A DNA stretch of 64,000 nucleotides. It comes from Callorhinus ursinus (lineage: Eukaryota > Chordata > Mammalia > Carnivora > Otariidae). A model generated the notes under the pieces. It was not told the origin of the DNA. It did no database searches and saw only the letters and a program-made list of their open reading frames with translations. Below, piece by piece: positions 39,301 to 54,300 of the stretch. The position numbers were made by a program, and so were the translations under genes. The stretch covers positions 948,744-1,012,743 of the forward strand of contig NW_020312859.1 in the NCBI RefSeq assembly GCF_003265705.1, given 5' to 3'. The stretch's first letter is position 1. Every line of letters starts with the position of its first letter.

Positions 39301-42300
39301 AATTCTTTATACTCCATTCTCTTCCCTGCCTTTTGTCATGGGTTTATCACTATCTGGCAGTATATTATGTATTTAAGGAATGGGCAGGTCAGGGTAAGCA
39401 GGCATAGGACTGGCTGGTACAACTAATTTCTGTGGGCTCTGGGACATAGGCTGTCCCTAGTTGTCTGGTACCTGGCTCTCAGTGATTGAGGCAGGTGAAT
39501 GGATCGTGGCCTGGAGTGAGAGAGCCCAACAAAAGAGGTGGTTGGGGGTGTGGGCTCTGGATTGGTTGGTTTACATTGGAAAAACACCTGAGTTGTTTAC
39601 TATCTCTAGGAATTAGCTAGCCCTGGTAGGGGCTGACCTTCCAGAGTTATCAAGGTCCCAGGATGTCAGAGCATCAAATTCAGAACCTAGAACACACGTT
39701 TGATTCAGTCTTCCATACTCTTCTCTCACTGTGATCTAGCCTAACAGGCCTTCTTTTGGTTCTTCAAGGCTACCAAGCTTCTTCCTGCCTCAGGGCCTTT
39801 GCACTTGCTGTTTTCACTGCCTGGAGTGCTCTTGCCGCTGATCTTTCACAGCTGGATCCTTCTGGTCATTCAAGTCTTAGCCCTAATAGCACCTCTTCTG
39901 AGGAGGCCTCTCTGATTACCCCTTCTCAAGAATACTTGTCCTCCTTACCCCACCAAACACTCTCTAAACCAGCCTCCTGTGTTATTTCCTTCATGGAATC
40001 CATCCCAATCTGAAATGGTCATTATTTGTTCACTGTCTGCCTTCCCAAGTAGGCAGTGGGCAGTGTAAGGGCATGGCTCGTTCTCCACAGCACCCCGCTG
40101 TGCCTAGGACAGCATCTGACACATAGTAGGTACTCAGTAAACAAGTGAATGAATGAATTTGGATCTGAACCCAGGTAGCTCTGATTTCAGAAGACATGCA
40201 CTTTCTTTTTTTTTTTTTCCCTAAGAATTTATTTATTTGAGAGAGAGAGAGCACAAGCAGGGGGAGTGGCAGGCAGAGGCAGAGGGAGAAGCAGGCTCCC
40301 CGCAGAGCAGGGGGACCCTGATGCGGGACTCGATCCCAGGACCCTGGGATCATGACCCGAGCTAAAGGCAGTCGCTTAACCGACTGAGCCACCTAGGTGC
40401 CCGACATGCACTTTCAAAAACCCCAGACTGCTGCCCCTTTGTGGAAGATTTGAGCTGAAATCATACTTCCAGCTCTCCCATTTTCAGTTGGGAAGACTGA
40501 AGCCCAGAGAGAGCCTGGAGGGACTTTCCCAGCCCCTCCCAGCCAGACAGTCCCAGAACCTTCATCTGTGCCCCTCCACGCTCTCTGGCCAGGTCTGACC
40601 CATTGCCCACACAGACCTCTTGGCCTCGGCACCGCTCTTCTGAGGCCCAGCCAACTTTCCACTTTCCTGGAGCTCCTGCCAGGTGTGTAAACAGGCTGAT
40701 GTGATTCCTGGTGATGCAGCAGGGAGCGAGATCGTTTCCTGATCAGACTCAACAGGACAGTGCCCTCTGGCCCTCTGGACTGATGAGCAGGGTTTTCTGA
40801 CACCCCTCTCTCCGCCCCCAGACCTTGAAGACACAAAGTCAGCACCTTACCAAAGCCGGACCTGGCTGGGGCCTAGAATGAGTCACACATGTGCTCCCAA
40901 ACCACTCTGTTCAGCTGAGACGCATCAGGGAAGAGACACAGGGCACAGTTCAAAGCACCTCCTGGCAAGTAACTTCTCTCCGCTGAGTCTGGATTTTCTC
41001 ATCTGCAAAGTGGGCATCCTGAAACCTACCTGCTGTGAAGACCTGAAAGGGTCTGCCGCATAGGAGGTGCTCAGTAGAGGAACCTGGCTATTGCTATTAT
41101 CTGCAAAATGGGGGCACCAGGCTCTTGGCTCTGCTACTTGTCCCTGAAATTTACAGGCGAGGGGCAACCAATGGGGATGAGCCTGTGGTGTTGGGTGGAG
41201 GGAAGCACGGACACACAGAACAGTGATCCCCAGCTGATAAAGAAGTAGGAAAAGGGCTGAGGGGGCCAGGCCCAGCGGCTCTCTTGCCCCTCTGTCCCTT
41301 TGGCTCCACTCTCCTGCGTGGGTCCTTACCAGCAGTCGGGGTCAAGACGGGGATTTGATTTCAAGCATATTAAGCTCTCTTACGGGAATGTGCTGGAGTC
41401 CCTGGGAGGCTGCAGGAAGTGAATTCAAGATTGTTGATGTCCTGGGCTGCATGCCTTATTCATGCCCCCTTCTCTGCCCCCCAAGAGGCTCCTAAGAGTC
41501 ATAGGCAACACCTCCCCAGTGCTTATTAAGTGCGAGGCACTGTTCAAAGCACTCAGGATAGGCTTGCTAGCTCATTACGCTCGCCACGGCTCTGTGGCGC
41601 AGGTGCTGTGATTGTCCGCGTTCACAGATGGGAACATTGAGGCACAGAATGGTTTAGTCACTCGCCCAAATGCCCAAGGCTTGGAAGTGGCAGAGCTGGG
41701 ATTCAGACCCTGGCATTCTAGCTCTGAAGTCTGTGCTCTTAGCCACAATGTGTGACGCAGGGGTGATGGACCCATTTTATAGATGGAAAGGTCAAGGCTG
41801 AGAAGGGAAGCCACATGCCCAGCACCTCACGGTCATTGAATGAGTAGTGGAGCTGGCATTTGACCCTTGGTCTACCTTGTCGAAGGCCCACATTCCTTCA
41901 TGGTTCAGTGAAGGTGAAGGGGGAAGGAAGTGATTGTGTCGGGTATTGTCAGAGACATCAGGAAAAGCTTTCCAGAAGAGAGATAATGTCATCCTGACCT
42001 GAGTAGGAGTTTGGAAATCTCGGGGAGCTCTCTGAAGACAGGAACTAAAATGCGTGATCAAGCATGATGGATGGGAGCTGGGGTTTGGCTGTTTGGGTTC
42101 AAATCCTGGCTTTTTAATATGCTGTGTCATCTTAGGCCAGTTACTTAACCTCTCTGTGCCTCCGTTTTCCTCATCTATAGACAGATATGATAGTAACCGA
42201 CGATGTCTGTAAAGGTCTTGACAAATGTTGCCTCACTTCGTGGACAAATCACCTACTATGTTCTAGGCTCTGGGAAATGCTTTAGATCAGTGATTCTCAA

Positions 42301-45300
42301 GCATTTTGCTCCCCAGGAGACAATTGGCAAAGTCTGGAGACATTATAGGTTGTCACAATGTGATGGAGGTGCAACTGGCATCTGTTGGGTAGAGGCCAAG
42401 GATGCTGCTAAGCACCCTACCGTGCACGGTCCGCCCCACGACAAAGAGCGCAGGCCCCGTAAACGTCGGTGGTGTGGAGCTTGAGAAACCTGCCTTAAAT
42501 GTGATCGATGTGTGGCCAGCCTGTGAGGCAGGCACCGTCAAATCCCATTTTCTGTCAAGGAAACAGGCCGTCAGGGGAAGTGTTTTCCTGTGAGCACGCA
42601 GCCTGGCTGCAGGAGCCCTCCCAGGGTGGAGAGGATTGGGAAATGGAGGGCCTGGCAGACAAGGCAGAATACCCTGGCCGCCCAGCCCGGCTCCCACAGA
42701 AGCTCCTGGCTGTGCTGGGTGGAGCTCACCCTTTGTCCCCTCGGCCTTGGGGCTCACAGCAGGCGACACCTTTCCCTTGACTGGGAGAAACAAGAGAAGC
42801 CCTTGTTCACTGCCACCCACAGCCCCGATTGTCCCTGTGTTCCCAGGCGTTCACAAGCTGCTTGCACCTTTCTCTCCTGACGAGCTGCTCTCCCGGCTGG
42901 CTCCAGAGGTCTGGAGGCAGGGGAGAGGGAAGGAACATTCCTCCTGCTCCTTTCTGCGGCCCCTTCCCTGTGAAGGGCTGGAACTCAGCAAAACGTGGTG
43001 GTACGTGAGCAGCGATTTGACAGCAGAGCCCAAACCTAGAAGTGTAGGCGGGTTTGCTGGGAAGTAAGTCCGAGGGGTGCTGGCTTCTGGGACAAGAACA
43101 TGGGGTGTCCAGGCCCGGGGAGCCTGGCAGAGGCCTGGTGCGGCACCCGGCTCGTGGGCCATCTCCCACCTCTTGTTGGGGAGCTGGGGGCTTGAGACCT
43201 GTTCTGAGAGTGCCGTCTCACCCCTGCTAAACCGACATCAACCTGTGAGGCCTTGTTGGCTCCATTTCCTGCTCCCTTCTCTGGGGGACCTGGACCTCCT
43301 CCAGACCTCAGCTTTCCACCATTGGAAGAGGGGTCTGCCCAGAATCCCCGGGCTGGTGTGCCCTTTCCAGAATCACTTTCTGAAAGGGAGGGGGGGCAGC
43401 ATCGTGAGAGCAGGAACGCGGACACTAGACTTCCTGGACTCACCTTGCTCCCCCGCTTCCTGGCTGTGTGATCTTGGGCAAGTGACTTAGCCTCTCTGTG
43501 CCTCAGGTCCTCCTCTGCAAAATGAGGCCACTGATAGGACCTCCCTCGTAAGGGTGTTGTGAAGATTGGCTCATATACCTTAAATATTTCGGGCTGCGCC
43601 TGGAACATAAGAGTTGCTAGGGAAATGGTTGCTATTAAAATTATTTTATCAGTAGTAGTAGTAATATTTGCATTACAAATGAGCCTGTGGATCCAGGGGT
43701 CTGGAAGTGCTTTATGGAGGATGAGGCTTGCTCCTGAGTGCTCTTGGCCTCCTCCCTACTCACTGTGTGGGTTCTTGGGTCTCCTAAGCCTCTGTTTCCT
43801 CCCTTATAAAATAGAATAAGCTCTTTTCCTAGGGGCTGCTGAGAAGATTAAATGAGATAGTGCTTATCAGAGAAAGACCTCTTTTTCTAATTCTTGGCCT
43901 GAAGCCTGGAACCCCAGGTCCTGAAAAGGGAGGGATTATGGGCAGTGGAGGGTCATTGTTGAAAGGGGCTTGGAAACTGCCCAGGTCAGGCTTCAGCAGC
44001 AGGGGCCAGCTTCCCCCGATGTGCGCCACGGGGCCTCCCAGGATGCCCGGGGCAGGGCCGGCCTGACCGGAGTGCAGGAGGGATGACGGGAAACGGTAGA
44101 GAACTGAACATGCCGGGGGCAGGGCAGACCCCCTAGTGCCTGCGGGGGGTTGAGCAGAGTAGTGGGCGCACAGGATACGGCCTCAGCTGACCCAGGGTGA
44201 ATGCCGGCATGGCCAAGAACTTGCTCCGTGAGTGGGAGCAAAGCACAAGCCAGACTCAGTTTCCTCATCTGTTCCTGGGCCTGCCTACCTCAGGGGGCCA
44301 TGGTGAGGAGCCAGGGAAGCCGAGAGCTTTGTAAACAGTCAAGTGCCCTGCAAATAGCAAAGTACAAGTAGGGATCCTGTCTATCTTGTTCATTCACCAA
44401 TGTACCTTCCAACACCTGGCACACAGTAGGTGCTTAATAAACATGTCCAGAATGAATGTGGAATAAAAATGGCTATTTCCTTTGTGCCAGGCACTGTCCA
44501 CAAGTAATTAATACATTCAGTCAAAAACTATTAATTGAGCACCTACTCAATGCCAACTACTATTCCAAAGGTACATGGCAGTGAACCAAATAGTCACAAG
44601 TCTTTACACTTACGGAACTGACATTCTAGAGAGGGACACATTGGGAAAAAAAAAAACAACACAGATAAATAAGTAAGGTCTATGGTATGGCAGATGATGA
44701 TGAGAATAAAAGCAGGGAAGGGGAGTGGGGAGTTGACAAAGGAGGTAGTGCAATTGTAGAGTCAGGAAGGGTTCATTGAGGAGGGAACACTTGAACGAAT
44801 ACCTGAAGGAGAAGATATTTGAGCAAAGTTGAGCACATCTAAAGGAAGAGCAAGGGAATAGCAGGTGCAAAGGCACGGAGGTAGAAGAATGGCAGGTGTT
44901 CATCAAATGATCTTCCCGGGGCCTTTAGACAACCCTTCCCGGGAGATAGACCCCTGACCCCTGATCGTGGAGAAACTAAGTTCAAGGGCTTACCTAGGAT
45001 TTAGAGTCACCACCCCCACAATGCCCTCAGGCCTGGTTTCACTTTCAGCCAGAGAAAGGGCTCCTGTTGATGCAGGCCCCCAAAGACCTGGGAGGAGCTC
45101 TGAGCAGCAGGAGGAGGTAGAGAAGCCCTGAGGGGGGCTTTAGGTGTACCTATCCCATGTTGGGAACTGAAGGGCCCTTTGGACAGATGGAGAGACTGAG
45201 GCCCAGAGAGGGAAAGAAACTGCCCAAGGTCACACAGTGGGTGGCTCTCTTTTATTCAGAATAATGCGTACTATCCTCCTTGGGCTGAGTCAGGCCGCTG

Positions 45301-48300
45301 GGGCCTCACGGGTCCAGTGGGGCTCCCACCCACCCCACCTGCCTGGCTGGCGCATGAATGATTAGTGAAGCTTGGACAGCCGTGATGTGCGAGGCTGCCC
45401 CAGGAACACTTTTAATGAAAGGCTCCAAGAACTTGAACTTGTTAGAACAATGCTAATGAGTCCAGGGGTCTAACCGATCCAGTCCAGAGGAAGGGGTAGG
45501 AGGATGAGGTGGCTGGCCTCAGAGGTCTCCCGAGGCGAGTCACCCCCTCCACTTTTTCCTCTTTCCCCCTTTGAGTCGTGGGCCCAGGTATTTCTTAACT
45601 GCTTCCTCAGGTGTTTTCAGGCACAGGAGAGCCAACCCTCTAGTAGCCCCGGTGGGAAATCAGAGACCAGACTTCTGGGCTGCCTCCATTGTTTCCCTCT
45701 GGGCCACCCTGGGCTAGTTTCCAGCTTAACTTTCTATGCCTCAGTCTCTTCCTCCAGAAAATGGGCACACTAAACTCAGCTCTGCTTATCCTCAAGACTG
45801 ACCCAACCCAGAGAGGATGTGAGAGGGCTTGTAAAGTACTTTTCTATTGAATGTCCTTTCATTTTCTTTAATAGAACCTACCAGAGTGTGTGTGGAACAA
45901 AACCCACAGTCTGTGTAGGGAGTTCAGCCCAGCACCCACACAGAGTGAGTGCTCAGTACGGGCTGGCTGTTACCATCACTGTTATCCTCATCGCTGAGCC
46001 TCGTCCAGGGCCCTGGGCTCAGACCACCTGGTGGGAATTTCATCCCTGGCTAGAAGCGCACACATGGACGAAAGAGTCGCGGTACCTCTCTGCGTCTGTT
46101 TGCTCAGTTCTAGACGGGGAGCAGGTGGGTTACTGCATGTCCGAGCCATCCCCGGGTGGCTGGCCAGGGGAAGCCCTCAGGAAATGGTCGCTTTAGCTTT
46201 CCCATCTGCCGCTCACACTGAGGCGGTGTGACCTGGGGCAAGTCACTCGAGCTGTCTGAGCCACGTGGATGGGGCACAGCCCCTGTAGTGGCCTCGTGGA
46301 GCTGTGGGTAGGGTTGAACCAGGGAACCCACGGGAAGCGACCTGGCCTGTAACAGGGCTCAATGCGTGCAGCCACGTCGAGTAGCTGTGGTGTCGCTCTG
46401 TGGCAATGGGGGAGAGTTGCTGGGGAGACTGGGGGCGGGAGGGGAGAAGGGGGGACATGCCCCGAGCCTCCCGGCTTCCACAGAAGGGCCATGGCCATGT
46501 TCCCTTTGATCTGCCTCCCAGTTCTCTGAGGATGGCGTAATATGCCTCCTGATGTACTGAGGACCCAGCGGCTCCGAAGGGACACCTGTCAGTCTAGAGC
46601 TCACAGCTTGTTGAGTGGTGGCCCGGAATGTACTCCCACGACTGTGGGATTCCTGGCGGCCCTGGGCCCCTGAGCCTCGGCTGGCTTTATGGAACCCCCC
46701 CCCCCCCTTTTCAAGGGGAGGCCTCATGCTTCTCGGCGTCTCAGGTTCTCTCTCATCTTGTTAGGCCAGGTCCTTTCGCGGGGCCTGTTCTGTGTGTGCG
46801 CCACACTCCCTTCCCTTTGGGGTCCATACCTGTGTGCCCCCTAGAAGCCCTGCCTTCATACACGGCAGACCGGAAGTACCTCACAGATCCTTGGGATGAA
46901 ATTTCAAAGGGCAAGAAAGGCAAAGAGGGAAGAAAAATGTCTCAAAGAAACAGAGCCTGTCAGCAGTGGGTAGCGTTTTGTGAATTGCTGACTGCGCCGT
47001 GCATGCTCCCAGCACTTTATCTACATTAACCTACTTAATCCTTGTAACAGAAACTCCAGGGCTTGACATTCTTACCATCATCACCAGCCCCATTTTTATA
47101 GATGAGGAGACCGAGGCAGAGAGTTAAGTCACTTCCTCCAGGAGGCAATGGATGCAGGATTTGAACCCAGGCACTCTGGCTCAGGATGCCAACAGCATAA
47201 CTCATAGGGTCCTCTGCTTTTTGGGGTCAGGCCCAGAGTTCAGCCCCGGAGTCCCAGCTCCCTGCCCACTGCTTGTTCTGCTGATCCTCACGGCTCCCGC
47301 CTCCCGGGGGGCTGGCCGTCCTCCGCGTGCTGTCCCACCCTGGCTGTTATCTGTGACAAAAGCAAGGCTCTGAGAGGGGAGGTGGCCTGCTTACGGTCAC
47401 TCACACCAGGAGCAAGCGCCTGAGCTATGAAGCTTCTGACCCTCTGCGGCTCCAGGGTTCCGTTCGCTGCCCGGGCGCTGAGCTGGGGGGTCGTGAGAGA
47501 ATACTGAGAGGCTTAAGGCCTGGCTTCTGCCTTGCTAGAGTCTGGGGCTTCCCACGGTCAGCCCTGCACACCCCTGGGGAATGGGCCTTTCGTGGGCAGC
47601 TGGAGGGCACCGCTGTGGGCACCTGGCCCCAGGCCTGCTCCCTGAAGGGCTGGCCAGTCTGCCCTCTGCCTGGCATGGAGCCGCCACGGGGCCCGCTGAG
47701 AGCCTGGCCGTGCCTCAGTGTGCTGACCAAAATGCCTGCTGCAGTTCAGCGGGGAGAGGGGGCGCAGGAGGATGGTGGGGGGGGGTATGGTTTCTGCACA
47801 ACTCCTGCCCCTGGCCTCAGAGGACATTTGCTGAGTGAGGAGGGCAAGCGTGGGGGCAATGGAAAACAGTGGCCTTGTGTCTGCCTGGAAATCAGCCCCC
47901 AGCTCAAAAATTAACCACCTGACATGGCATTTTCTTCTTTCTCCCCCCTCACCTCTGCATGTTTTCTCCGCAAACTTTAATCCCTGTAGTAATGGACTGG
48001 TTAACCCAAGAAGCTGGAATTTCTTTGGTGGGAGGGATTATAAGGATTCCTGTAAGAAATGCTCTCCCCCCCCCCGCCCCCCCATTCTTGCTCCCATCCA
48101 GGGCCAGGACTAGTGGAAGCCTGGAGAGGCACCCGGGGAGCAGAGTTTAAGCTGGGCTCACTGTCAGCATGGGGCACTTGCCTCACCCCTGTCTAGCCCT
48201 GCTCCCAACTCCTCCACCGGTAAAGTTCAAGGCACAACAGTCATTCAGTGAAACAAGGCAAGACAAGTCCTTACCTCTTACTCGCTGTGTGACCTCAGCA

Positions 48301-51300
48301 AGCTGCTTTCCTTCTCTGGACAGCCATTGTACTAGGGCTTAGTGTAGACCAGGGTTTCTATTGACGTTGACACTACTGGGAACAAATAATCCTTTGTTGT
48401 AGGGCCGCCCTGTGCATTGTGAGCCGTTTAGCAGCATCCTGGCATCTACTCACTAGATACTAGTAGTAGCCTCCCCATCACAACAACCCCAAATATCCCC
48501 AGACACATGTCCTCCGGGGGACAAAATCACCCTCTGTTGAGAACCACTGGATTAAATGATCTCAGGTTCATTCTAGCTCTCGTATTTTAGGATTTTTCTT
48601 TTAAGCATTAAGAACAATCTTTTTGAAGCCTAACTTCAAGAAATTGAACTTGTATAGAACATAACAACAGCTCATATTTAATGGCGTATTCTCACGTAAC
48701 TATCACTGAGACAGTGGTTATCCTATACAAAATACAGCACTCTGCGAGGTAGGTGCCTCCAGCAGATAAGGAAACTGAGGCTGAGGCCAGCTGAATACCC
48801 GGATCACACAGCCCCTCGTGGCAGGACTGCATTTCTAATTCAGGCTTGCCTGATTCCAGCACCCATGCTACTTCTGCTGTGCGTGCAAAGACAGACAAAA
48901 GGCAAGATAGTCCCTTCTGATGACGAAATCCCTAGGTGGAAGGCACCTAGGTGGTGGTTTAAGTTGATGGGATCCAGACTTTTCTATTCCGTTCACCTTT
49001 CTGAAGCAGTCTGAAAACGGCAACAGAGAGCCACAAAGGGAGAGGAACGTGCCATCCTGAGCAAAGATGCCAGACCACAACGCTGCCCCTGGGGTGCGCC
49101 GAGGGGGCTGACGCTGGTGGTGGGGTTGGGACCACATGGCAGGAGACCGGAGTGACGCGAACCTCTGCAGTTCCTGGGCAGGGCACAGACTCTCCCAAAG
49201 GATTTTTCAACTCTCTGAGCCCTTCCGAATGCTGGCCATGCCTGAAGCATGCACAGTGGGGAAGGAGGAGTCCCCGAGACACATGGGAGAATACAGAGTT
49301 AGGATGAACTGGATGAGGAAGCTCAAAGATCCTTGGCACAAAGCGGGATGTTTAGGTGGCAGGCGGAAGGGAAAGGATGCACAGTGACCCGCTGTATGGT
49401 TGTAATGGTTCTTGTTTTCTCAGTCAAAGAGACACAAAACTCAAAGAGACACCAAAGCACCATGACATTCTTGGGTCTTCACACTTCACACTTCACACTT
49501 AGTCTCCACACTGAGCCCACTGCTTAGAGTGGAGCCACGTTTCAGGGCAGTGCTGGTGAGACAGGGTTCTGGGAAAATCAGCGGTGCTGATGCCTAGGCC
49601 CCCTGCTGCCTCAGCTTCCCTGCCCATCCCTTTCCCGACACTGGCCTTTCACAAAGGACTCGCCTGAGAGGAATGGCCCCCGTTCTGTGATGAGGAGCCT
49701 GCATGGGACCTGCGAAAAGGCAGTATGAGAAATGAGAAGACAGAGAACATCAAATACAAAGTAAAGAATAAATACTGGAAGATCTGTGTTATCAAGTAGG
49801 AGAAACTACTGAACAGACATTTCTCTGTGAAATATGGGGAAAAAAAATCTCAAGAAATCATGGCCTTCCTAAAATAAATCTCAAGATGTGAAATAAAAGG
49901 GTCAAAGAAGAGACAGTGAAAAGCAGAAGGATGTGGAAAAAAACAGCATTCTGGAAGCAGATGGAAGAGACAAATAAAGCCGCTCTATTATAAAAGCCAT
50001 ATTAGAAACAGCAAGATGGAGAAAGATCAAAAACATCATCAGAAAAAAAATACATAAAATATAAAATAAAAACATATGATCAGAGACATGTTCTACAGGC
50101 TGAAGGAGATAGAACAAAATGAGATGGACAAGAAAGAAAGGATGAGGGGGGAAATGATCGATATGGACTACAAAGGAAATCCAACTTCTGCTAATTGGTG
50201 TTGCTCAAGACGAACTAAAGAAACAAAACAAATAGAACAGAAAACAGTACAGCTCTTCTTCCACTTCCGACAGGGTTACATCCCGACAAACCCATCGTAA
50301 GTTGGAAACATCCTGAGTCACCAATGCATTTACTACACCTAACCTATTGGACGTCACAGCTCAGCATTGCCTGCCTTAAACGGTGCTCAGAACATTTCCA
50401 TTAGCCTACAGTTGGGCAGAGCCATCTAATGCAAAGTGCTGAGGTGGAAAGCAGAGGGGTTGCATGGGTGTACGATGGTTGCAGGTGCATGGGCGGTTGC
50501 CCCTCGGGATCGCGGGGCTGACCGGGAGTTGTGTCTGCAGCCACTGCCCAGCATCCAGAGAGAGCGTGAGAGGGCATCACGCCGAATATCGCTAGCCCAG
50601 GAAAAGATCAAAATTCAAACTTCAAAGCATGGTTTCTACCAAATGTGTGTTGCTTTTGTGCCATCCTCTCGTAGAAAAATCATTAAGTCAAACCATCGAA
50701 AGTTGGGGACCATCTCTATTCAAATCTTTAATAGCAGAAAACTTCTCTGAAACTCAAGTAAAACATATGCAGATTTTGTCTCCCAGAAAAAAACTTACAG
50801 AGACTTGTCAACACTGAGATAATATATTCCATGGTGACATTAATGGACTGGAGGGTTAAACAAAAAATCTTATGGATATGGAGGCAAAAACTTCAGGTGA
50901 ACCATAAGGAGGAAGAAAGCAGGCTGGACTCAAATTTCTGCACTATGACAATGAAATATCTAGTAATCCTCAGAGAAAGAAAGTGCAACCCTGGAGTTTT
51001 ACGGATAGATTGCTTATATATTAAGAGAACGTCTTCTTTAAGAAAAAAAAAAATACTTGGGGTTGAAATTTGGGAAAGTAGGGCATATACCGAAGAAATA
51101 GAAATGTATTCATAATCTCACTCCTGAAACAGCCTGCCTGTCAAGTGCATATTCCAAGTGTTCTTGCACACATTCATTCTAATGGGGGTCCTCGGTGAGG
51201 TAACATGCTAGGGTCATTCTTCTTCTCAGTGTGCAAGTGAAAGAACTCACACTCAGAGCGTTCAGTGGTTTGCCTTCAGATTCTGTAGCAGAGCCACCAC

Positions 51301-54300
51301 ACCCAGACTTCTTGGCCCTCAAGCCAAATGAGCAGCTCCGTCCACCAGAACGTTCTGTGATGATGGAAATGTTCTATCTGCTCTATCCAGAGGGGTAGAC
51401 ACTACTCAAGTAGCTACTGAGGACTTGAAATGTGGCCCCCGTGACCGAGAACCTGGAATTCCAAATTTCATTCAATTTTAATAACTTCACACGTATACAG
51501 CTGCGTGTGACCGGGAGGTCTGTATGCGGACAGTCCAGCCCTAGAGACTTCCTTAGCTTTTTTCCTTTCCATTTCAGCAACTCCCTCCATATCAAGTTCA
51601 TCCAAAATCTGGCCTCTGCGTCAACCTTGATAATCAGGACCAGCAAGAGCTTCTGACACCTGTCTCCTCGGGCAGCCCCTTCCTTTAGGCTCATCCACCC
51701 CTGGAGGTTTCAGCCAAATGGTCCCAGCCTCTACTGGCAGAGGGGAGGGGCTGGGTAGCTGAGAAATATGTCACCGGAAGCCATGAGTCCATCTACCCCG
51801 GGCCACCTCAGCAAGATTCCGTCTCCTGAAGCGGAGCCTCGAGACAGAACAAAGTGACAAAGAGGCAAATTGCTGACTCTGATATGACCTAGAAAATGAG
51901 TCTCTGCAGGATCAGACACCTGCCCCAACCTCTAAACTCCAGAAGTTAAAATTCAAAGGAACAGGGACCCTGGGATCATGTGACTCTATGCTTCTACCTG
52001 AATCTGCCCTTGAGGGATCAAGGGAAGTTTCCATTTGCAGACATGCAGACCAAACTTCCACACGGCCAGGGGGCTGGGTTCATGAAACAGGGGGGCCCAG
52101 AGGCAGAGGTGGGATGGATGTGCTGTGGGCTGGGGTAAAATCGTGGATCCACCTGGATCCCACTCCCTGGCCCACGTTTGAATGGTAACCAGTCCTGCAT
52201 GTGGTGAGATCTGCTTTTGTGTTCTGCATGGTCCTCAAGAGATCACTGCTCCTCAGCAGATCTCAGTTTCTATACCTGGAAATTAGGAATTTTAAAAATG
52301 GAGCAGAGATTTTAAATATAGCATCCCATGATCCCTAGTAATCTGTGAACAACTTGACTTAGATTCAGAATTGTCTATGTGTGAGCGCTTTTCTGGAATT
52401 TTACGCCAATTAAAACCATTTAGACTAAAGATCATAACTGGGTGACCATGGATTTGATGGTGCTTGCAGATGTGGGGTTTTTTTGCCTACACTTTCTTCT
52501 TAATAAGCAAATCTTTTAAAATTGTGAGATGTCCCACTAAAAGCACAGTTTCAAGCTTCTTTTGAAAAATCAGGAGATCCAGCATCGTGGGGCTCATGTT
52601 CTCATGACAACAACCAGAAGCTGAGCAGCAGTTGATGTTCTTAGAGGGGCCAATACCCCCCCATTCACCACAGTCCCCACTCCTCCTTATTGCTTTCCTT
52701 GTTCTGAGGCCCAGTGGCAGCTGTGATTTATCGTCAAGCGTGGGCATCCTCCCCTGCTACTGAAATAATGGAACTGCCAGAAATGCAAATCAGACTTGAG
52801 AAAGCGATATGACTTTTTTCTTCCACCAACCTGATTCTCTCATGAAAGGGTGCCCTGCACTTGAGTCTGTGCCACCTGATTTAGACCATGTATTTATTCA
52901 TTCAGTAAATATCCACTGAGGCCCTGGAGACAGAGGTGAACAAATAAAGACAAGGGTCATGTTTGTATGGAGCTTATGGTCTGGTGGGGGGAAGGAAATA
53001 ATAAGGCAACAAACAAGAAATACCTGGGCTGTTGAGAAGTGCTCGACAAAAACAAGGCCAGACAATGGAAATCAGACCACAATCGAACGTATGGTCAGAT
53101 CACATGGTCAGGTCACTCCCTGAAAAGGTGACCTTTGAGATGAGGGCCAAACAGCAAGCAGGAGCCAGCTAGACCGAGATCAGGGTCGAGGGGGCCAGGC
53201 TGAAAGGACAGCAGGTGCAAAGGCCTGGAGGTAGGAACTGGCTCAGCCTTCTCGATCTCTGAGAGCTCCCCACTCAGTGCACATAGGCCCCAGCTCACCA
53301 GGCCTTGCCTCCAAGCCTCCTGGGAGATTTTGGCTCTCTGGGGGTCACTTCTGTCCTCAAGGCCTCACAGGGGTGGGGGAGGGAGGGGCAGTAGTACTTA
53401 TTAATTCCCCACCAGATGTCTGGCATCCAGCTGACAATTCTGGATCCATTTGCCCACAGGAAGCCCAGCTGGGGCAGGGAAGCTATTTGGGGTCACCTTG
53501 GCCCTGCTCCAATCCCTAACTAACCAGCAAGGTAATGAAACACACGCTTGACCCACTTACTGGTAAAGCACCCATGCCGGCCAAGGATCAACTTCCCAAT
53601 TCCTGCCATTTGCAGGAATGTGGGAGGGTGACCCGAGGGTCACCTCCCGAGCTGACATGCGCTGTATCTGGAGTTGTTCCTCCGCAAAGGACTGATGTTG
53701 ACATCTTGGCAAGAGCACCAAGGGAGGGAGGAGAGAGAGAGTGGGAGCGAGTAGAGGGAGAGTGAAACAGAGAGAGAACAGGGAAGGGAAGGAAAGGAAG
53801 AGGGAGAGGGAGAAAACAGGCCTGGGACTCGGAGCCTTTGAAAGGTAGCCCCTTACAGCCAGAATTTATCAGTAATGCCCCTCCCCCGCCCCCATTATAT
53901 AATGTGCCATACGAGGCACAAAAGGACTTACAGGATGTCACCCCCAAAGCAGATGCATTTGAATGTTCACAGCAGCTTTACTCATAATTGCTCCAAACTG
54001 GAAACAATCCAGTGTCCATCAGCAGGACAGGCACAAACGGTGGTATATTCACAGGATGGAATACTATTCAGCACTAACAAAGAACGAAACGCTGATATAC
54101 ACAACCACGTGCGTGAATCTCTCAGGCCCTGTACTGAACAAAAAGTACAAAAGTACATCCTGTATGAACCCATTTAAGTCGGAGGGCAGGCAAAACCAGT
54201 CTCTAGTGATGGAAATCACAGCAGTGTTTTAGAAGGGGCCCGAGGATTGATCTGGAAGGGGCAAAAGGGAACTTTCTGGGGTGACAGAAACATTTTCTTG

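Noticed and set aside
43036..43608. 190-residue minus-strand frame
   Set aside because: No recognisable domain; overlaps a MIR and other intronic sequence of SLC13A3; chance open frame in GC-rich DNA.
49480..49503. Three-unit CACACTT tandem
   Set aside because: Too short and common to carry meaning.
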